Positions 1 through 13,100 of a DNA stretch of 64,000 nucleotides are shown here, piece after piece. The translations under genes were made by a program, and so were the position numbers. Every line of letters begins with the position of its first letter. Within the stretch, counting starts at the first letter, position 1. The DNA lies in assembly GCF_001039355.2 (NCBI RefSeq), contig NW_019773588.1, forward strand, positions 1 to 64,000, given 5' to 3'. Source of the DNA: Lingula anatina (Eukaryota > Brachiopoda > Lingulata > Lingulida > Lingulidae). The notes under the pieces are model-generated. The model was given only the letters and a program-made list of their open reading frames with translations. It was not told the origin of the DNA and searched no databases.

Positions 1-3000
1 TTATTTTTAAGTTGAAAATGAAAAACATCTGTCCTCTCTAGGTGTTATTTTTACACTCTGGATCCCTGTTGTTAAATAGATCCAGACTTCTACCCTGGAC
101 AACCAACTTAAAATAGAGCATTGTTTCCTTTGAACTGTCTAGTTTCTGCTGGCCACTGTATAACTTACAGACACACGTGATGGAATTTACAGACTTAAAT
201 GTTCTTTTTAAACTTGTGTATCTAATTTTTTAGTTTAGAATATATGATCTCCAGGAAGTTGAGAAAAGCTTCAAGATTGAGCATACCTATGTTCAGACAG
301 GCAGCAATTAATAGAATTGAATATGTAAAAAAAAGAACTTTGAGGATAGTCCTCAGAATTTAAAATGACACTTATTTAGCTTATTTTAAATAAGGTATTT
401 TAAATAACTTGGATTATTCATGTAAAGATAACTGTGGATTTTACTTTTTTCAAAGAATTTGTTTTTTTCCCTAGTTCATTTGTTCAATTTATTGTTATTA
501 AAAGAAAAGTGGCAGACTTCACAGGCTTTTTATAGCTTCATGGTTAAAAAAAAACATAATTTGTTCTCAATATGTTGCAGCCCTGTTTTATTTCACTGTG
601 TGAAGTAAAGAATACACAATTTAGGGAATAGTTTTGACAAACAACTGAAAACTTAACAATTGATGGCTGTTCTTGCCACAAATAGCAAACAAATTGACAT
701 AAACCCTTCTGAAAATTTGTGTTTTGAAATTTGATCTGAGAAACTGACTTTCTAAACAGGTTTTCTGTAACCTTAAGTATAAAAACACAGAACTGGGTCA
801 GTTGAGAACAGATAGTGGAAGAAAGAATGTTTATTATTGTACCCCCACCCATGTGTTTTTGAAAATTTAACTTTTCTTTCTCTGACGTCATACTGAGCAT
901 GCTAAGTAATTGGATATGTCAACAGCAAAAACTTTTTAGTGCATTATTACTTGCAGTCAAGCAATTAAGCAGTAGATGTTGACGTGTGAGAAATTTAAAT
1001 CAAAATATTACATTTTGGCAGTTAAACTAGTGGAGATGGAGTTTCACCTTAGAAAGTCCTGGTGTGAATGAAAATAAGTAATTAAAAATTACATTTAGGT
1101 ACAAAATGAAATTTGGGGTCATTTAGTATATTTCAGAAACTGCCATAGCAGTCCGTTTCTTTGTTATTAATTAATAATTGTGTATTCCTCTCATATTTTA
1201 CAGAATGATTTACATGTAAGTATTGAAATGGGTTTTTCACAGCTTGAAGATTTGATTGCAACGGGATTAAATACAAAAATGGTTTATTATTGTGATACTA
1301 CTAATTCTTTTTTTAATCTTTGAGAAATGTGTCCCAAACTGCGTATTATTGGCAGTTGCACAACTATTTCCCCCCACAAATAAATGAATAATGAGTAAGT
1401 GAACACCAGACAAATATGTACATGTAGGTTTAAACTGGTGTATTTGACTTTTTTGTAAATAAAAAAGGTAATGAGTCACATGTTCTAAATTCTCAATACT
1501 TTAAGAATGCTCAAAAATTGTTTTTTTCCACATTTTTTTTATTTAAAATTGGAGGCCTTGTTGCCTATGGTATGAAACTTGGTATAACTTTTGTCACACT
1601 TGGGATTTATATAGGGGAAAATTTGACTTATGCCATGCCATGTATAGTAGATAAATTTGAAATTATTTAATTAATCAGGAGTTAGGTGGAGCACCAATGT
1701 GTTGTGCACTCAGTTCTTTTTGCATGTGTGGAAAGTTTTGCTCCTAGGCCATATAGTGCACGTGTGGGTTTGATGAAACTGAATGCACTTTGTACACTGT
1801 GTGTATTGTTTCCAGATTTTTTGTACAAGCCCCTCCCCTACCAGACAGAAGAGTTTAAAAAGATAAACTGTGGTAGAGGCAAATAAATTTTTATTTATTT
1901 ATTTATTTATTTATTTATTTGAGTGAGTTACAGTCACATTTAATTTTTTTTTGTACGTTGCTATGATATTAATGATTTTGGTAAATTGGATGTTTCTTCT
2001 CTCCTCCATCCCCCACTCTTTCTCTCTCACTTGCTTGCCTGCTTGCTAAAGTATGGGTACATCAAGTTGGGCACGGTGTTTTGCCAGACATTTCTGGCAG
2101 TAACAAAATGCCAACAGTCTAAAAAAAAGCAAAAGGAGTCATGACTTTGTGGTTTCAGCAATAATGAATTTTTTTCTTAGAATTTGCATGATATATTTGT
2201 TCCAGATCATTTCCATTCAGTACACGACTGATACAATGTGGTTAGATGAAATTGTTAGCAGATGGTTAATTTTTAGTGCACAATTGCTGGAACACACTCC
2301 AAAACAAAAAAGTAATCCAAAAGTGTGATCAGCTGTAAAAAGTGGTTGTGATTTCACTGAACTAAACTTGGTTGTATGAAAATGTTTCTAGCATTCACAA
2401 CTTCTTTGCACATTAATTCTATGACAAAATGTTTCTGGTTATGGATGGTGCCTTCAATTGTTATGTAAAGTAAAGGTGTATTTTTCTTTTTCTTCTCAAG
2501 GCACAAGAGCATCTCCTTAAAAACACAAAGTCAAATAATAGAGTCTTTTATTTTCATGAGAAATAAGAAATTATGAGCTACAGACATTAGTTGTAGCTTG
2601 GTCAGATAAATCACTTTTGAAGTATTGATATGGCATTTAGAAATGCCATTCTTATGGACTCCATTCATGAACACCTATATCAAGTTATTATACAGTACTG
2701 TTTTCTTTTCATATTTTCTAAACAAAGTGAATTGGGTTTACATATATAGTTAGTCCAGTAAAATTTGAAATGAATTACTAATACAGAATTGGTTAAAAGA
2801 CTGTGACAAGTTAAATTAAATTTAGAAAAATAAATGAAAACAAATGACTCCGTGTAGATGCACCATATTTTATTTTAAATACTCCAAAATGTATCTTTTT
2901 CACAAAAGTAAAAGAGATTAGTCTGTTTTATCATACTGTAGCCAAGCTAGACTTTTATAATCCTTGTTGTATTTGCAACTTCTTTGGCCACATTTAAAAG

Positions 3001-3785
3001 TATTTTGGAAGATTGTGAACAATCTGTTGTGATTTTTTTCTTTTTGCTATTGCATCATGTTTAAAACACATGGTTTAATACACCATAACTTTTTGCTTTC
3101 AGTGCATAATTGCTAGAATTGTTTTGAAAATTTGAGAAGATGCATCCATGACATTTTCCAAGACAGTTTATATGAAATATGTGCAGTTCCAAAATTATTT
3201 GTTTTTAATTGCTCTGTTTTAAAGATTCAAAGTATATGGCTAAATAAATGGCTTTGATCATCTAGAGAGATCTATTGATTTGAAAGAAACTAGTTGGTGC
3301 TTGATTTTAAATGCATATAATACTCCCTGAAATCAAGACATTGCTGACAATATTGATATCTATCAATCAATCAAAAGGGTAGTAAATATTGATAAAATTG
3401 AAAAAAATATTAATAACCAAAAAATCTTGGCAAGTTATGGAAAATCAAAAGATTGCTTAATAATGGCCTGGCATATGGTTAAATAAAAGTTGACATGTTG
3501 ACAGTGAACATGATGAACGCTGACTCATTGGCAGCATAAATTATCACTTTTTAAGCAAATGTTAAACAAATTATGAGATAGATACTTATAGTTATATCCA
3601 GTATACTTATATCAACACACTCTTACATCAACAGTATAAGTCTGAGGTATATCATTGACTGTGCTCAAATCAGTATATCCAACATTATAACAGTAGCCCT
3701 ATAACAAATAGCTGTCTGAATATCAATGTCAATGTCACCCGTTTAAGTCTTTCACATTTTAAGAGGGTGGATGAAACCTTTTCTT
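1..3785. other. noncoding stretch, probably ADGRV1 intron
   Basis: No exon with domain content is seen on either strand. It is AT-rich, with a TTTA microsatellite at 1888-1920. The lectin gene ends (stop codon) at 3786 on the minus strand, so its 3' UTR must occupy the right end; no clear AATAAA was found for it. Small open frames such as 544-900 (minus) have no recognisable content. Confidence 0.5.
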
Positions 3786-4036
3786 TTAGGTGTTCAGCCA
3801 GATTTTAGATGGCACCTCACAGATGAAATTTTTTCGCTCATGGCAGTGGGCACTCCCCCATTGGTAGTCGTTGGTCTTATCTAGGTACATACAGCTTTCT
3901 TCCCGGGGCATTGGGGCCCCGTTGGGCCAGTTTGTGAAACGGAAGGTTTCATACTTGACCATTTTGGCCCAGGCCCATTCCTTAATGCCAACAAAGTAGT
4001 GGCCACTGGTCCACCAGCTGTTAATATGACCAAATT
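3786..4036 (-). CDS. C-type lectin-like protein, last coding exon (C-terminal half of the lectin domain)
   Basis: Acceptor TTCTGA read as TCAG on the minus strand. Two bases complete the codon left by the 5879-6506 exon, and 83 codons including the stop TAA follow. It encodes the second half of a C-type lectin domain: YFVGIKEWAW (the WIGL-like core strand), FTNWPNG, then cysteines in SCMYL, AHCHE and FICE. Anomaly: the EPN/QPD sugar-specificity motif reads GAPMP and the WND motif reads QWGS, so both canonical calcium/sugar site-2 motifs are missing. Calcium-dependent mannose or galactose binding is therefore unlikely (inference from the family). The domain is the long six-cysteine form when joined to the first exon. 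Confidence 0.88.
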
Positions 4037-5878
4037 CTGAAAAAAAAATAGTTATAGAATGTTAATTTCAAGTTATTTGAAATATTTTTAGGTACAAGCT
4101 GTGCCTGTACTTACAGCCATCATTGCCACTGCCATGTCACTGTCAATGCAATAAATGACTTATCATTCTCACACTTTATTACTAGAGCAAATTATACCAC
4201 CAAAATACAGGTTGTTAAGTTGAAATAGGAGCATTCTTGTACCAATTTTTGCTGAAAATATCCCTTTTTCATTTTTGCAGCATTATTTGCAAGATGATAC
4301 ATACCTTTTTTTTAACTGTAGATTTTTCTCAATGCTTTTAATGTATATACAAGTGTCACATAAATTATTTTCATCAGATTGATGTGATTTATAACACCAA
4401 AGTAATGCTTAACCTGAAATATAATTTTAACTCCAAAATTTGTATACTAGGGAAGTTAAAATGGCTTTAAAAAACCATTCTCCTTTGCATTCATTTTATG
4501 CAGCATACAATCTCCCTAAATTCACAGGGTAATTGTCAATATTTTACCTAATTCTTCCTGATATTTAAAGTTCTGTTGCTGATATGGCTGGTACATTTGA
4601 CAGCTTTGCTGCCTACTTAAAAATTATTGATAATGACAATTATACCAGAAAATATACCAAGTTGGCTAGAAATGTCATTTCCTTCTTACTTTCTTTTTGA
4701 AAGATAAAAAATAAGATAAATGTGCTGCTTATCCCCAATCTGTCCAAGACTTGACATTTATTAGTAATCATTATTTTTGTTATTTTCTTTTTAATGGGCC
4801 ATTTGAGACTGCATTTCTAGGTCAAAATGTAGAAACAATTTAACCCAATTTTGCAAAATGCTTTTAACTTAGTTAAGCTGTTGTTAGACTTGGCAACCAT
4901 TCAAGTAATTCTGACATATAAATAGGACCTGTGTTTACTCCAGTGTTTTTTTTTCACCTAAAATCTTCTGATTCATGCCTCAGTTTAAATTTTTGCCACA
5001 TGGCACTTTGTGTTTGAATGCAGTTTTTAATTCATTGAAGCATCAATGTACTATTGAAAGACATAAATATTCTTTATCATAAACATTGTAACCAACACAT
5101 GCACAACAACCTCCCCCCTCCCCCCAAGAGATTTTAATGACATTCCCCCCCCCCCCCCGAGAGATTTTAATGAAATTTTATGGCAGTTTCATGCAAAGAA
5201 ATGCATACGTGTAGCTTGCTCAAAACTTGAAGAATCTGGATTTGAATATAATTTTATAGGATGTTGGCATAGATTAACAGACAGCAAATTTTTATTGTCA
5301 TCTGCCTTTTATTTTCCTTGCTATTTTTGTTCAAAGCAGACATGAATCAAAAACACCTGAATGTCGCATATTATGGTATAAATAAGCATTTTCACCACAA
5401 TACTGCTGAATTGTCAGTGTATTACTTAATCTGCTATGGATTCTTTCATTGGTTTTAACAAAAACAAGGCTGATATAGTGGAGATCTGGTGTTTTACTTT
5501 GACTGAAGAGCTCTGTTTCATAAAACGATGTTGGTAAGAAAAAACAAGTGAAAAAATTGCAGGATTTAAAAACCTTTGTTGTTTTGTAGATGGCTTTTTG
5601 ACAAATTATTGGGATTGCAGTGGATTTTACTTGTTACAAAGTGACTAAAATAATAGGAATAGTGTAATTTTTGGAGTTTTGGTATAAATAAAGGATGAAA
5701 GCTGTCCATTTCTAAGAAATGAAGTGGACTGATTTTAAAAGCACAAATTTTCAAGTTTTTTCATTATCGTCCATCTAGTTGAAAATAATCATGATTGTAT
5801 GAGTGGTTCAAATTTGTATTTAAGTTGCATGTTTTTGAAAATATAGCATTAAAAGTTGTAAAAAATGAAGTACCTTAC
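4037..5878 (-). other. intron of the lectin gene
   Basis: An 1842-base intron with donor CAAG|GTAAGG (minus) and acceptor TTTTCAG. It holds C-runs at about 5111-5125 and 5145-5158, each followed by the same 14-base string (AGAGATTTTAATGA), a small two-unit tandem repeat. No coding content is seen. Confidence 0.75.
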
Positions 5879-6506
5879 CTTGGTTATTGTTCAGCAGAAA
5901 GCTGAGAATGAAGTGTTCTCTGGTGGTGCAGATTTTGACCAAGGAGCCACCCATAGCAGAACAATATTCCATGGCTTTAGCCCAAGTGGTGTTAAACGTG
6001 GAGAACTTGTAGCAGGAGACCCAATTTTCGAAACCTTCAAAACCTTGTGGGCAGACCCCTGTATTTTGACTGGTTTTAATACTTCTCTCACCAGTGGAGT
6101 TACTTGCGTTCTCTGGCACATTTCCACAGCATGTGCGTGACTCCATTTTTCTAAGCATTCGGGTTACTTTGTGTTGAAAACTCTCCATCATTTTGGTCAA
6201 TTTTCTCTCTACAGACGAAGATAAATGAGACTGAATAATCTTTTGTAGAAGATGCCTTGGAACAGAGCTATTGGTTCTCTGTAACATTTGGTTGATAAGC
6301 CTCTCTGTGACAGATAGCCTGGCACTATGGTCATCTATGTTGGACTGAGGAGCATCTGTAGGGTTCTGTCCAAGGTTGCATCCTCGTAAAACTAAGTCAT
6401 AACTGCAAGTCGAAACATCATTGCTATTGCCACTGCCATTTCTTCCACTGCCCTCAGTGGCAAAGATTGTGCATGTAAGAAGTATCAAACCAGTTAATAG
6501 TGCCAT
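5879..6506 (-). CDS. C-type lectin-like secreted protein, first coding exon
   Basis: Starts at ATG 6506 (MALLTGLILL...), a classic signal peptide ending near ATEG. The open frame continues upstream to 6572, but its first codon there is GTG and an acceptor-like TTTTTGCATCAG lies between, so 6506 is the only ATG start. Joined to 3786-4036 this gives 292 residues: signal peptide (1-18), a Gly/Ser/Asn linker, a helical heptad-like stalk (about 70-130, LINQMLQ...LLQKIIQ...MLRKMES) that may oligomerise the protein, a CC pair, then the lectin domain starting GVCPQGF with cysteines in SCYKF and EYCSAMGG. Secreted; ligand unknown. It lies antisense to ADGRV1, most likely inside one of its introns. Confidence 0.88.
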
Positions 6507-6838
6507 TTGAAAGCACACAGCAAACAGCAGTTGTGAGAAAGTTATTGATGCACTCTGATGCAAAAAGTACACAAGATATGGGTTAAGTATGGAAACCAGT
6601 TAGAAAAAAGGCAATTGAAGTCAATAAATATGATGCACAAAGTCTACAGTGGCAAAATGTTAAAACCTCTGTAAGTTTGCGAAATCTTGCACTGGATCCT
6701 TTGGTTGCAGCTATTGCATGACAATATCTTTAACAGATTATGTCGAGTCTGGTAGCCAATCCAAAGGTTAAGTCTCTCAGTATGACTTAAGTTTATGAAC
6801 AGTTATTGGATCTATTCTGTTACAAGTCTGTGGCTTAC

Positions 6839-6885
6839 CACAAAGTCTAACCACCTCCTTGGAGACTGAAACACTGATTTGCGGA
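6839..6885 (-). other. possible 5' untranslated exon of the lectin gene
   Basis: Downstream of a TATA-like box, a donor consensus GTG|GTAAGC lies at 6839/6838. A pyrimidine-rich acceptor (TTTTTGCATCAG, boundary 6555/6554) lies just before the ATG exon. Together they suggest a short noncoding first exon and an intron of about 280 bases. The transcription start near 6880 is placed only by distance from the TATA box. Confidence 0.35.
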
Positions 6886-6904
6886 GGGAGTCCAAATTGC
6901 AGCT

Positions 6905-6912
6905 CTTATATA
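6905..6912 (-). promoter_or_regulatory. TATA-like box for the lectin gene
   Basis: Minus strand reads TATATAAG, followed about 65 bases later by a good splice donor. It is the best core-promoter candidate upstream of the lectin ATG. Position and consensus are seen; function is inferred. Confidence 0.4.
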
Positions 6913-9828
6913 CTCAACTGAGCTGTCATTCTTTCTCTCTTAACTAGGCGTTAACTGTCAAAAACTCCCATGTTTATCTTGGCAAGCTCTGCAGGTTTCT
7001 TTTTGAAGTGGCGAGGGCTTATTAGTGGTAAATCAAACAGATCCCATTGGTGCATATAAGCTACATGTGTTGCTCTGCACTTTACACTATTGTTCAACTA
7101 TGACGATAAGACAAGCTGTAGGTCTGAAATAGAATATAGACTCACTAAACAGACTAAAAAGCCACAGAAACCACAAAATTACATGTTTTTTGTTCATGCA
7201 GTGTGCCCCCGACAAAACAAAATATGTATGTAGACATGTCCTTATTTTGTGTTCGTGTAACTTTGATTTAGTAATTGCAAATCACTGTTAAGCACAACCA
7301 CAGAAATGTGCACGTGTTTGCAGTATGACTAGAAGTTATGCATTGTCTTGTTCCCTGCTGCCATTTTTTGGACAGGCAAAAACATTGTAAGGACCCATTC
7401 CTAATGGAACTAACATTCTGGGTAGATCGATCCAACTTCGAGGCACTCTTGCTGAATGCAATCTAATTAACTTAATGACACACTTTCTCTTTTTTCCAAT
7501 GGAATTTGTATAAACACCCCTTTTTTTGTATTCTACTCAGTGCCAGGAGGAGGCGTGTTAATTTTTGTATCAGTTTGCATCTAGCTAGAGTTCCCACATA
7601 GTTCAATCTTTCTACTATCTAGTATCTGGTATCGTTGGGAATGGGCCCAAAGAGATGCTGATATTTGTTCATGTAACCATGTGGTGCTTCTATCTTACAG
7701 ATCTTGTATTTTTTTTTTTTTTAGATATAATGGTACATTAAAGGAAATATCATAACTCCATAAGTAAATGTTTTTGTGTGTGTTTTCGTGGAACTGAAAG
7801 GAGATTTCTTAGTGTAGGTCTAAGGAATGGATATAATCATATAAAAATAGACTTAATTTTGCAATTTAATAGATTTAGTGTTTTTGTTCACCAAAAGGTC
7901 TTTTGTCAACGAGTTGATTTTATCTTTTGATTATAAAGTTGGAAGTCAATTTTGATACCTCATGATAAAAGGAAAATTAACATCACATTATTATTTTTTT
8001 CTGTTCTTTTTCCATTCCATGAAAGGTAGGAATTTATTTGGTTTGACAATATGCTTCTTTTGAAAATTGGAAAGTGAAATTTTTTTTAACTTTTAAGTTA
8101 TTTTCATCAACAATTGTTTAGGTATGAAATGAGGCAAATAATGTAAAGATGGGTGACGCAGCTTTGACGTAAGAATTTCATGTTTGTATAATGTTTCATT
8201 CAAGATAGTTTGTGCACACAGACTAGACAAAATTCCTGTCAACCATTGGCTGCTGTACCCCCACTCCTGAATTGTAATGAACTTTCTCATGTTTTTGATA
8301 ATTTGTGAAATGATTCACATGGAAAGAACACAGTTGGTGACCATAATATGTGGGTGTGCTGTGCATGTTTTAATGGTGTTTTGATCAAGACATTGCCTTA
8401 AAGATAATATCTTCCCTGTTTGGTGTTTACCTTCCCACAAAGCAGTATTTGAGGGGGTACTGGGAGGTTATTTATCTCAGTAAGCTGCACTTCTGTTTTG
8501 AACTAGATCACAGGAGATGGTATACACTATGTGGGTGTAACAGTTGATAGGGGGTTTTCTCTGATTTTCGCCATCAATAAACTATTTGCCTCTTTCATTT
8601 GATTCTGGCTCTTGATTAAAGGGGGTTGATTTTTAGTTTTTTTTTCTTTTATCTGTGGATGTGTGGAGGTGTGGGATTGTGCAAATGCTGTTGATTGAAA
8701 TAAATTTTAAGTTGGGAGAAAAAAGATGATGAAAAATGGTGTCTTAATCATTTTCAGAAGTATGTTTTCTAGGAACTAAAAACAGTTTATTTGTAAATGA
8801 TGATTACTGTCACACATAATAGATTGTGTTGAACACATATATCTGAAGTTAGCATACATAAGCACTGTAAAAATGATTCATGGACTAGCCTAATTTGTCT
8901 GGATAATTTTGGTGCCTAGGCAGCAGTCTTTGGGTCTTGGGTTATTAGGAAAAACATTGTCTGTTAGACAACTTTCTGTGGAACTCCAGTAACACCTGTT
9001 CCAATATGAGAGATTTTACTGCGTATTGCATTTATTTCTCATGTTTGAATGTTTTGTCAGCTTGCCAGATGCAGCTGTTTATAAAATATGCTTAAATGCA
9101 AGTTTCACATAGGAACGCTTTAACATGTTTAAAATCTCACCAAATCATTGAAAAATTTAATCTCACTGGCCCAAAAATCTAATAGTAATTTGCATAATCA
9201 TGTGACAAACTGTGAACTTATCAATATTGTCAACAAAAGACACAAGTACATCCATAGAACCAATGCCAGTGGTTGCACTGCCAAAAATCGAGTTTATCTG
9301 GTTTATCAAGAATAGTAATATGCATCAAAGATCATGCAGTGTTTATCAAGATTTAAGATTTAACTTTACCATTTAAAAGACAGGCCAGTAAGTCATGGAA
9401 TTTATTGAACTAATTGCTTTAAAGAAAGAATATTGAATCTCACACTGAATCTGACCATGGTAACTGAGCCATATGATTATTATTATTATTTACTGTTGTA
9501 TTGTATTTTCACTCTGAATTTTTCTCTTCTTTTGGCAAAATTGTAATTGGATTATTGCCAGAATGCATTATTTTTCATGCTGAAATTAAGCTACTTAATT
9601 TATGCACATGGCAGTTGTAAAAACATATTACTAGTGAACACTATTTTTATAGAAATTGAATTTGTTAATAAATGGGAAAGAATATTGGCACAATTGTTCT
9701 TGTGTTTCTTCCATGCTGGAGGCACTCATCCAGTCCCTAGTTGATGCCATCCACATGTCAACATGAACTATGTTAACAACATCATTTATTTATTTATATA
9801 TTTTATATCTTGTCACTTAATTTAATAG
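6913..9828. other. noncoding stretch between the lectin promoter and the first ADGRV1 exon seen
   Basis: AT-rich, with short homopolymer T runs (for example 7710-7723). No exon with Calx-beta or other domain content was found on either strand. It ends in the acceptor TTTAATAG at 9821-9828. Confidence 0.6.
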
Positions 9829-10101
9829 GCTGGAGTAAACCGGTTGAATTTTGGCCCTGGTCAGCGATATGACTATATAAACATCAGCATCATAGACAAT
9901 GCCATCCCAGAAGATGACAAATATTTTTTGGTGAAACTTCTTAACCCAACTGGAGGGGCAGAAACAGGTCTTGGATCTACCATTAATATTACTATTGCCA
10001 GTTCTGACGATGCCTATGGAAAATTCCAGTTTACTTCTGATTCCCTGACTGCTACCGTAAATGAGACTGGTGATACTGGATTCACTGTTGTCAATTTTAA
10101 G
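9829..10101 (+). CDS. ADGRV1: ADGRV1 exon: Calx-beta 1 (C-terminal part) and start of Calx-beta 2
   Basis: Acceptor TTTAATAG, donor AAG|GTAAGT; phase 0 in, 0 out, 91 codons. It holds [18 protein letters not shown], the acidic turn [11 protein letters not shown], the GGAETGLGS loop and the closing [11 protein letters not shown], then opens repeat 2 with [16 protein letters not shown]. Because it starts mid-domain, at least one upstream exon must lie left of the window. Confidence 0.9.
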
Positions 10102-13100
10102 GTAAGTATTAAGTATTATTAAGAAATGTTGGAAATAAGATTATTTATCTTTTCGTTCTCCATGAATTGAAAATAAAAAAGATATTATGTACCCAATTTT
10201 TACTATATTAATTGCATTTGGAAAAACAGTCAACAAAACTGTAGCATGTACATGTAAAGAGTCCTCTGATTGGCTAATTCTATTTAAGCTTGAAAAAAAT
10301 TGTTGTATGGTGGACATCGATGGGAAAAATATTTCACAGAAACAGTACAACCATGGCAGGTGTTAAGATGACTCATTGTTAATGAGGGTGGGGGTACATT
10401 TTCCCAAGGGGCGACTCCCTGCCTATATGCACGTGTTTCAGGTTTGTAACTTCCACCTCCCCTATGTAGTTCTATTTAAAGCTCAGAGACCAGCCCACGC
10501 TGCATGTAAAGCTATGAACTATATATCCTTGCACTGCTTTTCCACTTTACACGTCATTTTGATGTTTCTTCTATTGATTTCCCAGAACAAAAAAAAAATC
10601 TCAAAAATACATGCACACATATCTAGAACATTTGCTTTTTACTTCAAAATTGTGATTGAGGCTAAATTTGGCTTGGGACATCTTCATAGTCATTTTGTTT
10701 GTAAAGAATCAAGGATGGGTGTGAAGGATATGAATGAAAAGCATGTGTCTTGTCTAAATTAAGTGCTCAGCAAGCAAGGACAGGATTTTTGTTTGAGTAA
10801 CTAGTATGGTTAGATAAATAAATCAACTTTTTGTTACACCAAGTGATTGTGACTGTAGCTTTTTCAGTTTTAAAAGTTTTTATTTTTTTTTAAAGTGTTC
10901 CCGCCACTCTACAAAGGTCAGACTAATAAAAAGGGCCTCCCGGAGGGAAAGTTGTGTTACTTAAAAGAATTACAGGATGTTTACAATTGTAGTTTTTTTG
11001 CCTAGAGGGTGAGATTTTAGAAAACCTAAGTGTTGGAATTAACTTAACCAACTTGAAGTGCAGAGGGAGAAATGACAAATGGCATGATTACTCGGGACCA
11101 AGTGGAGCAGTTCTGGTGCTGTCTAGGTCTATACCAGTTTTCACTTTGACAGCACAAGTTGAACAAGTAGACTGCAGCAAGTTCAGCAGAGAATATGTAT
11201 TCTGACAAAGCACAAGAAAGGTTAAATCTCATGTTCACTTTTTCTTGGAGCAGCTTTAAATTCAGTGCCGATTAAACCAAGGTTTTCAATCACTAACTTA
11301 AAGGTTGATAAGAATTTAGCAGCAACATTTGGATGTACTTGGCCCTTATACTGTAGTCAGCTGGCGTTTGTTTATTAGTTTCAAGTTAAGAGATTTGCCT
11401 AAATTTTCTTTTCAAAAATGTTCACTGTAGGTCAGGTGTATAGAGTTGAATGGGTACAAGTTTTTTTAAAGATTGAGGGTGTGAAACAGTACAAATGTAT
11501 AGCCTTTGTGGAGTTATAAAGATAATTCTATTTGACAGAATTCTGACCAGGTTAAGGGCACTGATTTGGATGCAGAGTACCAATGAAAAGTATAATTGTG
11601 TTTCACATTTGTCCAAACAGACATTTGGCAGTACATGGTTTATTCGTAAAAAAGTTGGAAATACAGGAAAATTTGTGTTTCAATCCCTATATACACTTGG
11701 ACAGAAACTGATCATTGGCACAGAATTTCTGCTCTGGCACAGATTTCTTGCAGTCTAATAATTGATGTTGTTTCTAAATGTTTCATTTGAAACAAGGGCC
11801 ACAGTACTTCTCAGTGTTAAAATTATGATTGGTTCCCCAGAAAATGCTTATGATTCTTAAAATGATTATTATACTATTTATATCCAAACCCATGTGCCCT
11901 TAACCCCCTCCCCCTCTCCCAAGGAACATATGCACGTATGCCTAGTAGTTATGTACATAGAACCAATCAATTTGAAAATAAGAAATTAATTAATTGTCAT
12001 GTTGCTATGAAATGATTCGATCTCTGCAGCAATGTAAAAATAGATTTTTGCTAACAGGATATTAAAGATTAAATTTCCACTTATTCCTCTAGGGAGATGC
12101 AACTTGAATTTGACTTTTCTTTGAATTTTTATCTTACTGTTCCTGACTGCCATGCTCTTTTCCATTTAATTCAAATGTATATGTATAAAATTTTTTTAAG
12201 GTATCACTCATTTAAATTGTTCTCATATCATATAATTGCACACATGTAACGTCTTTTTAAGGTGGAGAGGCTTGGTGGTAAAATTGGTTCAGTAACAGTT
12301 TTCTGGCAGATAGAAAATGATGTGGGGAACGACCTGGTTGAAAACAGTGGTTCGGTGACCTTTGTGTCAGGAGAAGAGACAAAGGTCATAGGGGTCAAGG
12401 TCAGAGGTGATCCCTATCCAGAATTGGATGAATTCTTTGTACTAAAATTGACTGGTGTCAACAAGGTAACAACCTTATTGTCATTGAAATGAAAATATGG
12501 TTCTTCCATTCTGTGTTATTTTCTTGAGATCAACATTTAAATAAAAGGGGGGAATTGTTTTTAGTCCATAAAGTAAATATGTATGCTATTGACCTTGTTT
12601 GAAGTACTAAGTGAAATGTCAAGTCTTGCGATACTATCAGACTGTCTATACTCATGGGTGTTTCTGCAAAACTTATTTCATCATAATAGTAAATTCTGTG
12701 TGCATATTGTATTTTTGATGCTGGAATGTTCTTGTTTACCTAGTCCAAATCAAGAATATTAGAGTTCATTCTCATCCAAATGTCTGAAACAGCAGGAAAC
12801 CATTGACAGAATCCCTTTCAAACAATGATCATATTCAAGATTGTATTATCCATGGACAAAGAATGATCAACTTCTTTGAAAACAATGTTATTTAAAAAAG
12901 AATGAAATAAATATGATTCACATATATTTAATAGGGAGAATTAGGGAACTCCTTCAGACTCCAGGCAAACCTTACTGTTTTATCAAATGATGATCCATAT
13001 GGAGTATTCACAATCACTGACAACAACAGGCCAATCAGAACAGAGGAAGGAGACCATGGTAATGATATTAAGAATTTGTTAGTCTCATGCTCTTTTTATT

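Noticed and set aside
5865-6140. Plus-strand 91-codon and minus-strand 78-codon frames over the lectin exon
   Set aside because: Shadows of the lectin coding sequence in other frames.
6507-6572. Longer lectin N-terminus starting at 6572
   Set aside because: The codon there is GTG, not ATG, and a splice acceptor lies between it and the ATG at 6506, which itself begins a good signal peptide.
10376-10762. 128-codon plus-strand frame in an intron
   Set aside because: No domain content, includes a Lys run from poly-A, and the Calx-beta frame is continuous from 10101 to 12262 without it.
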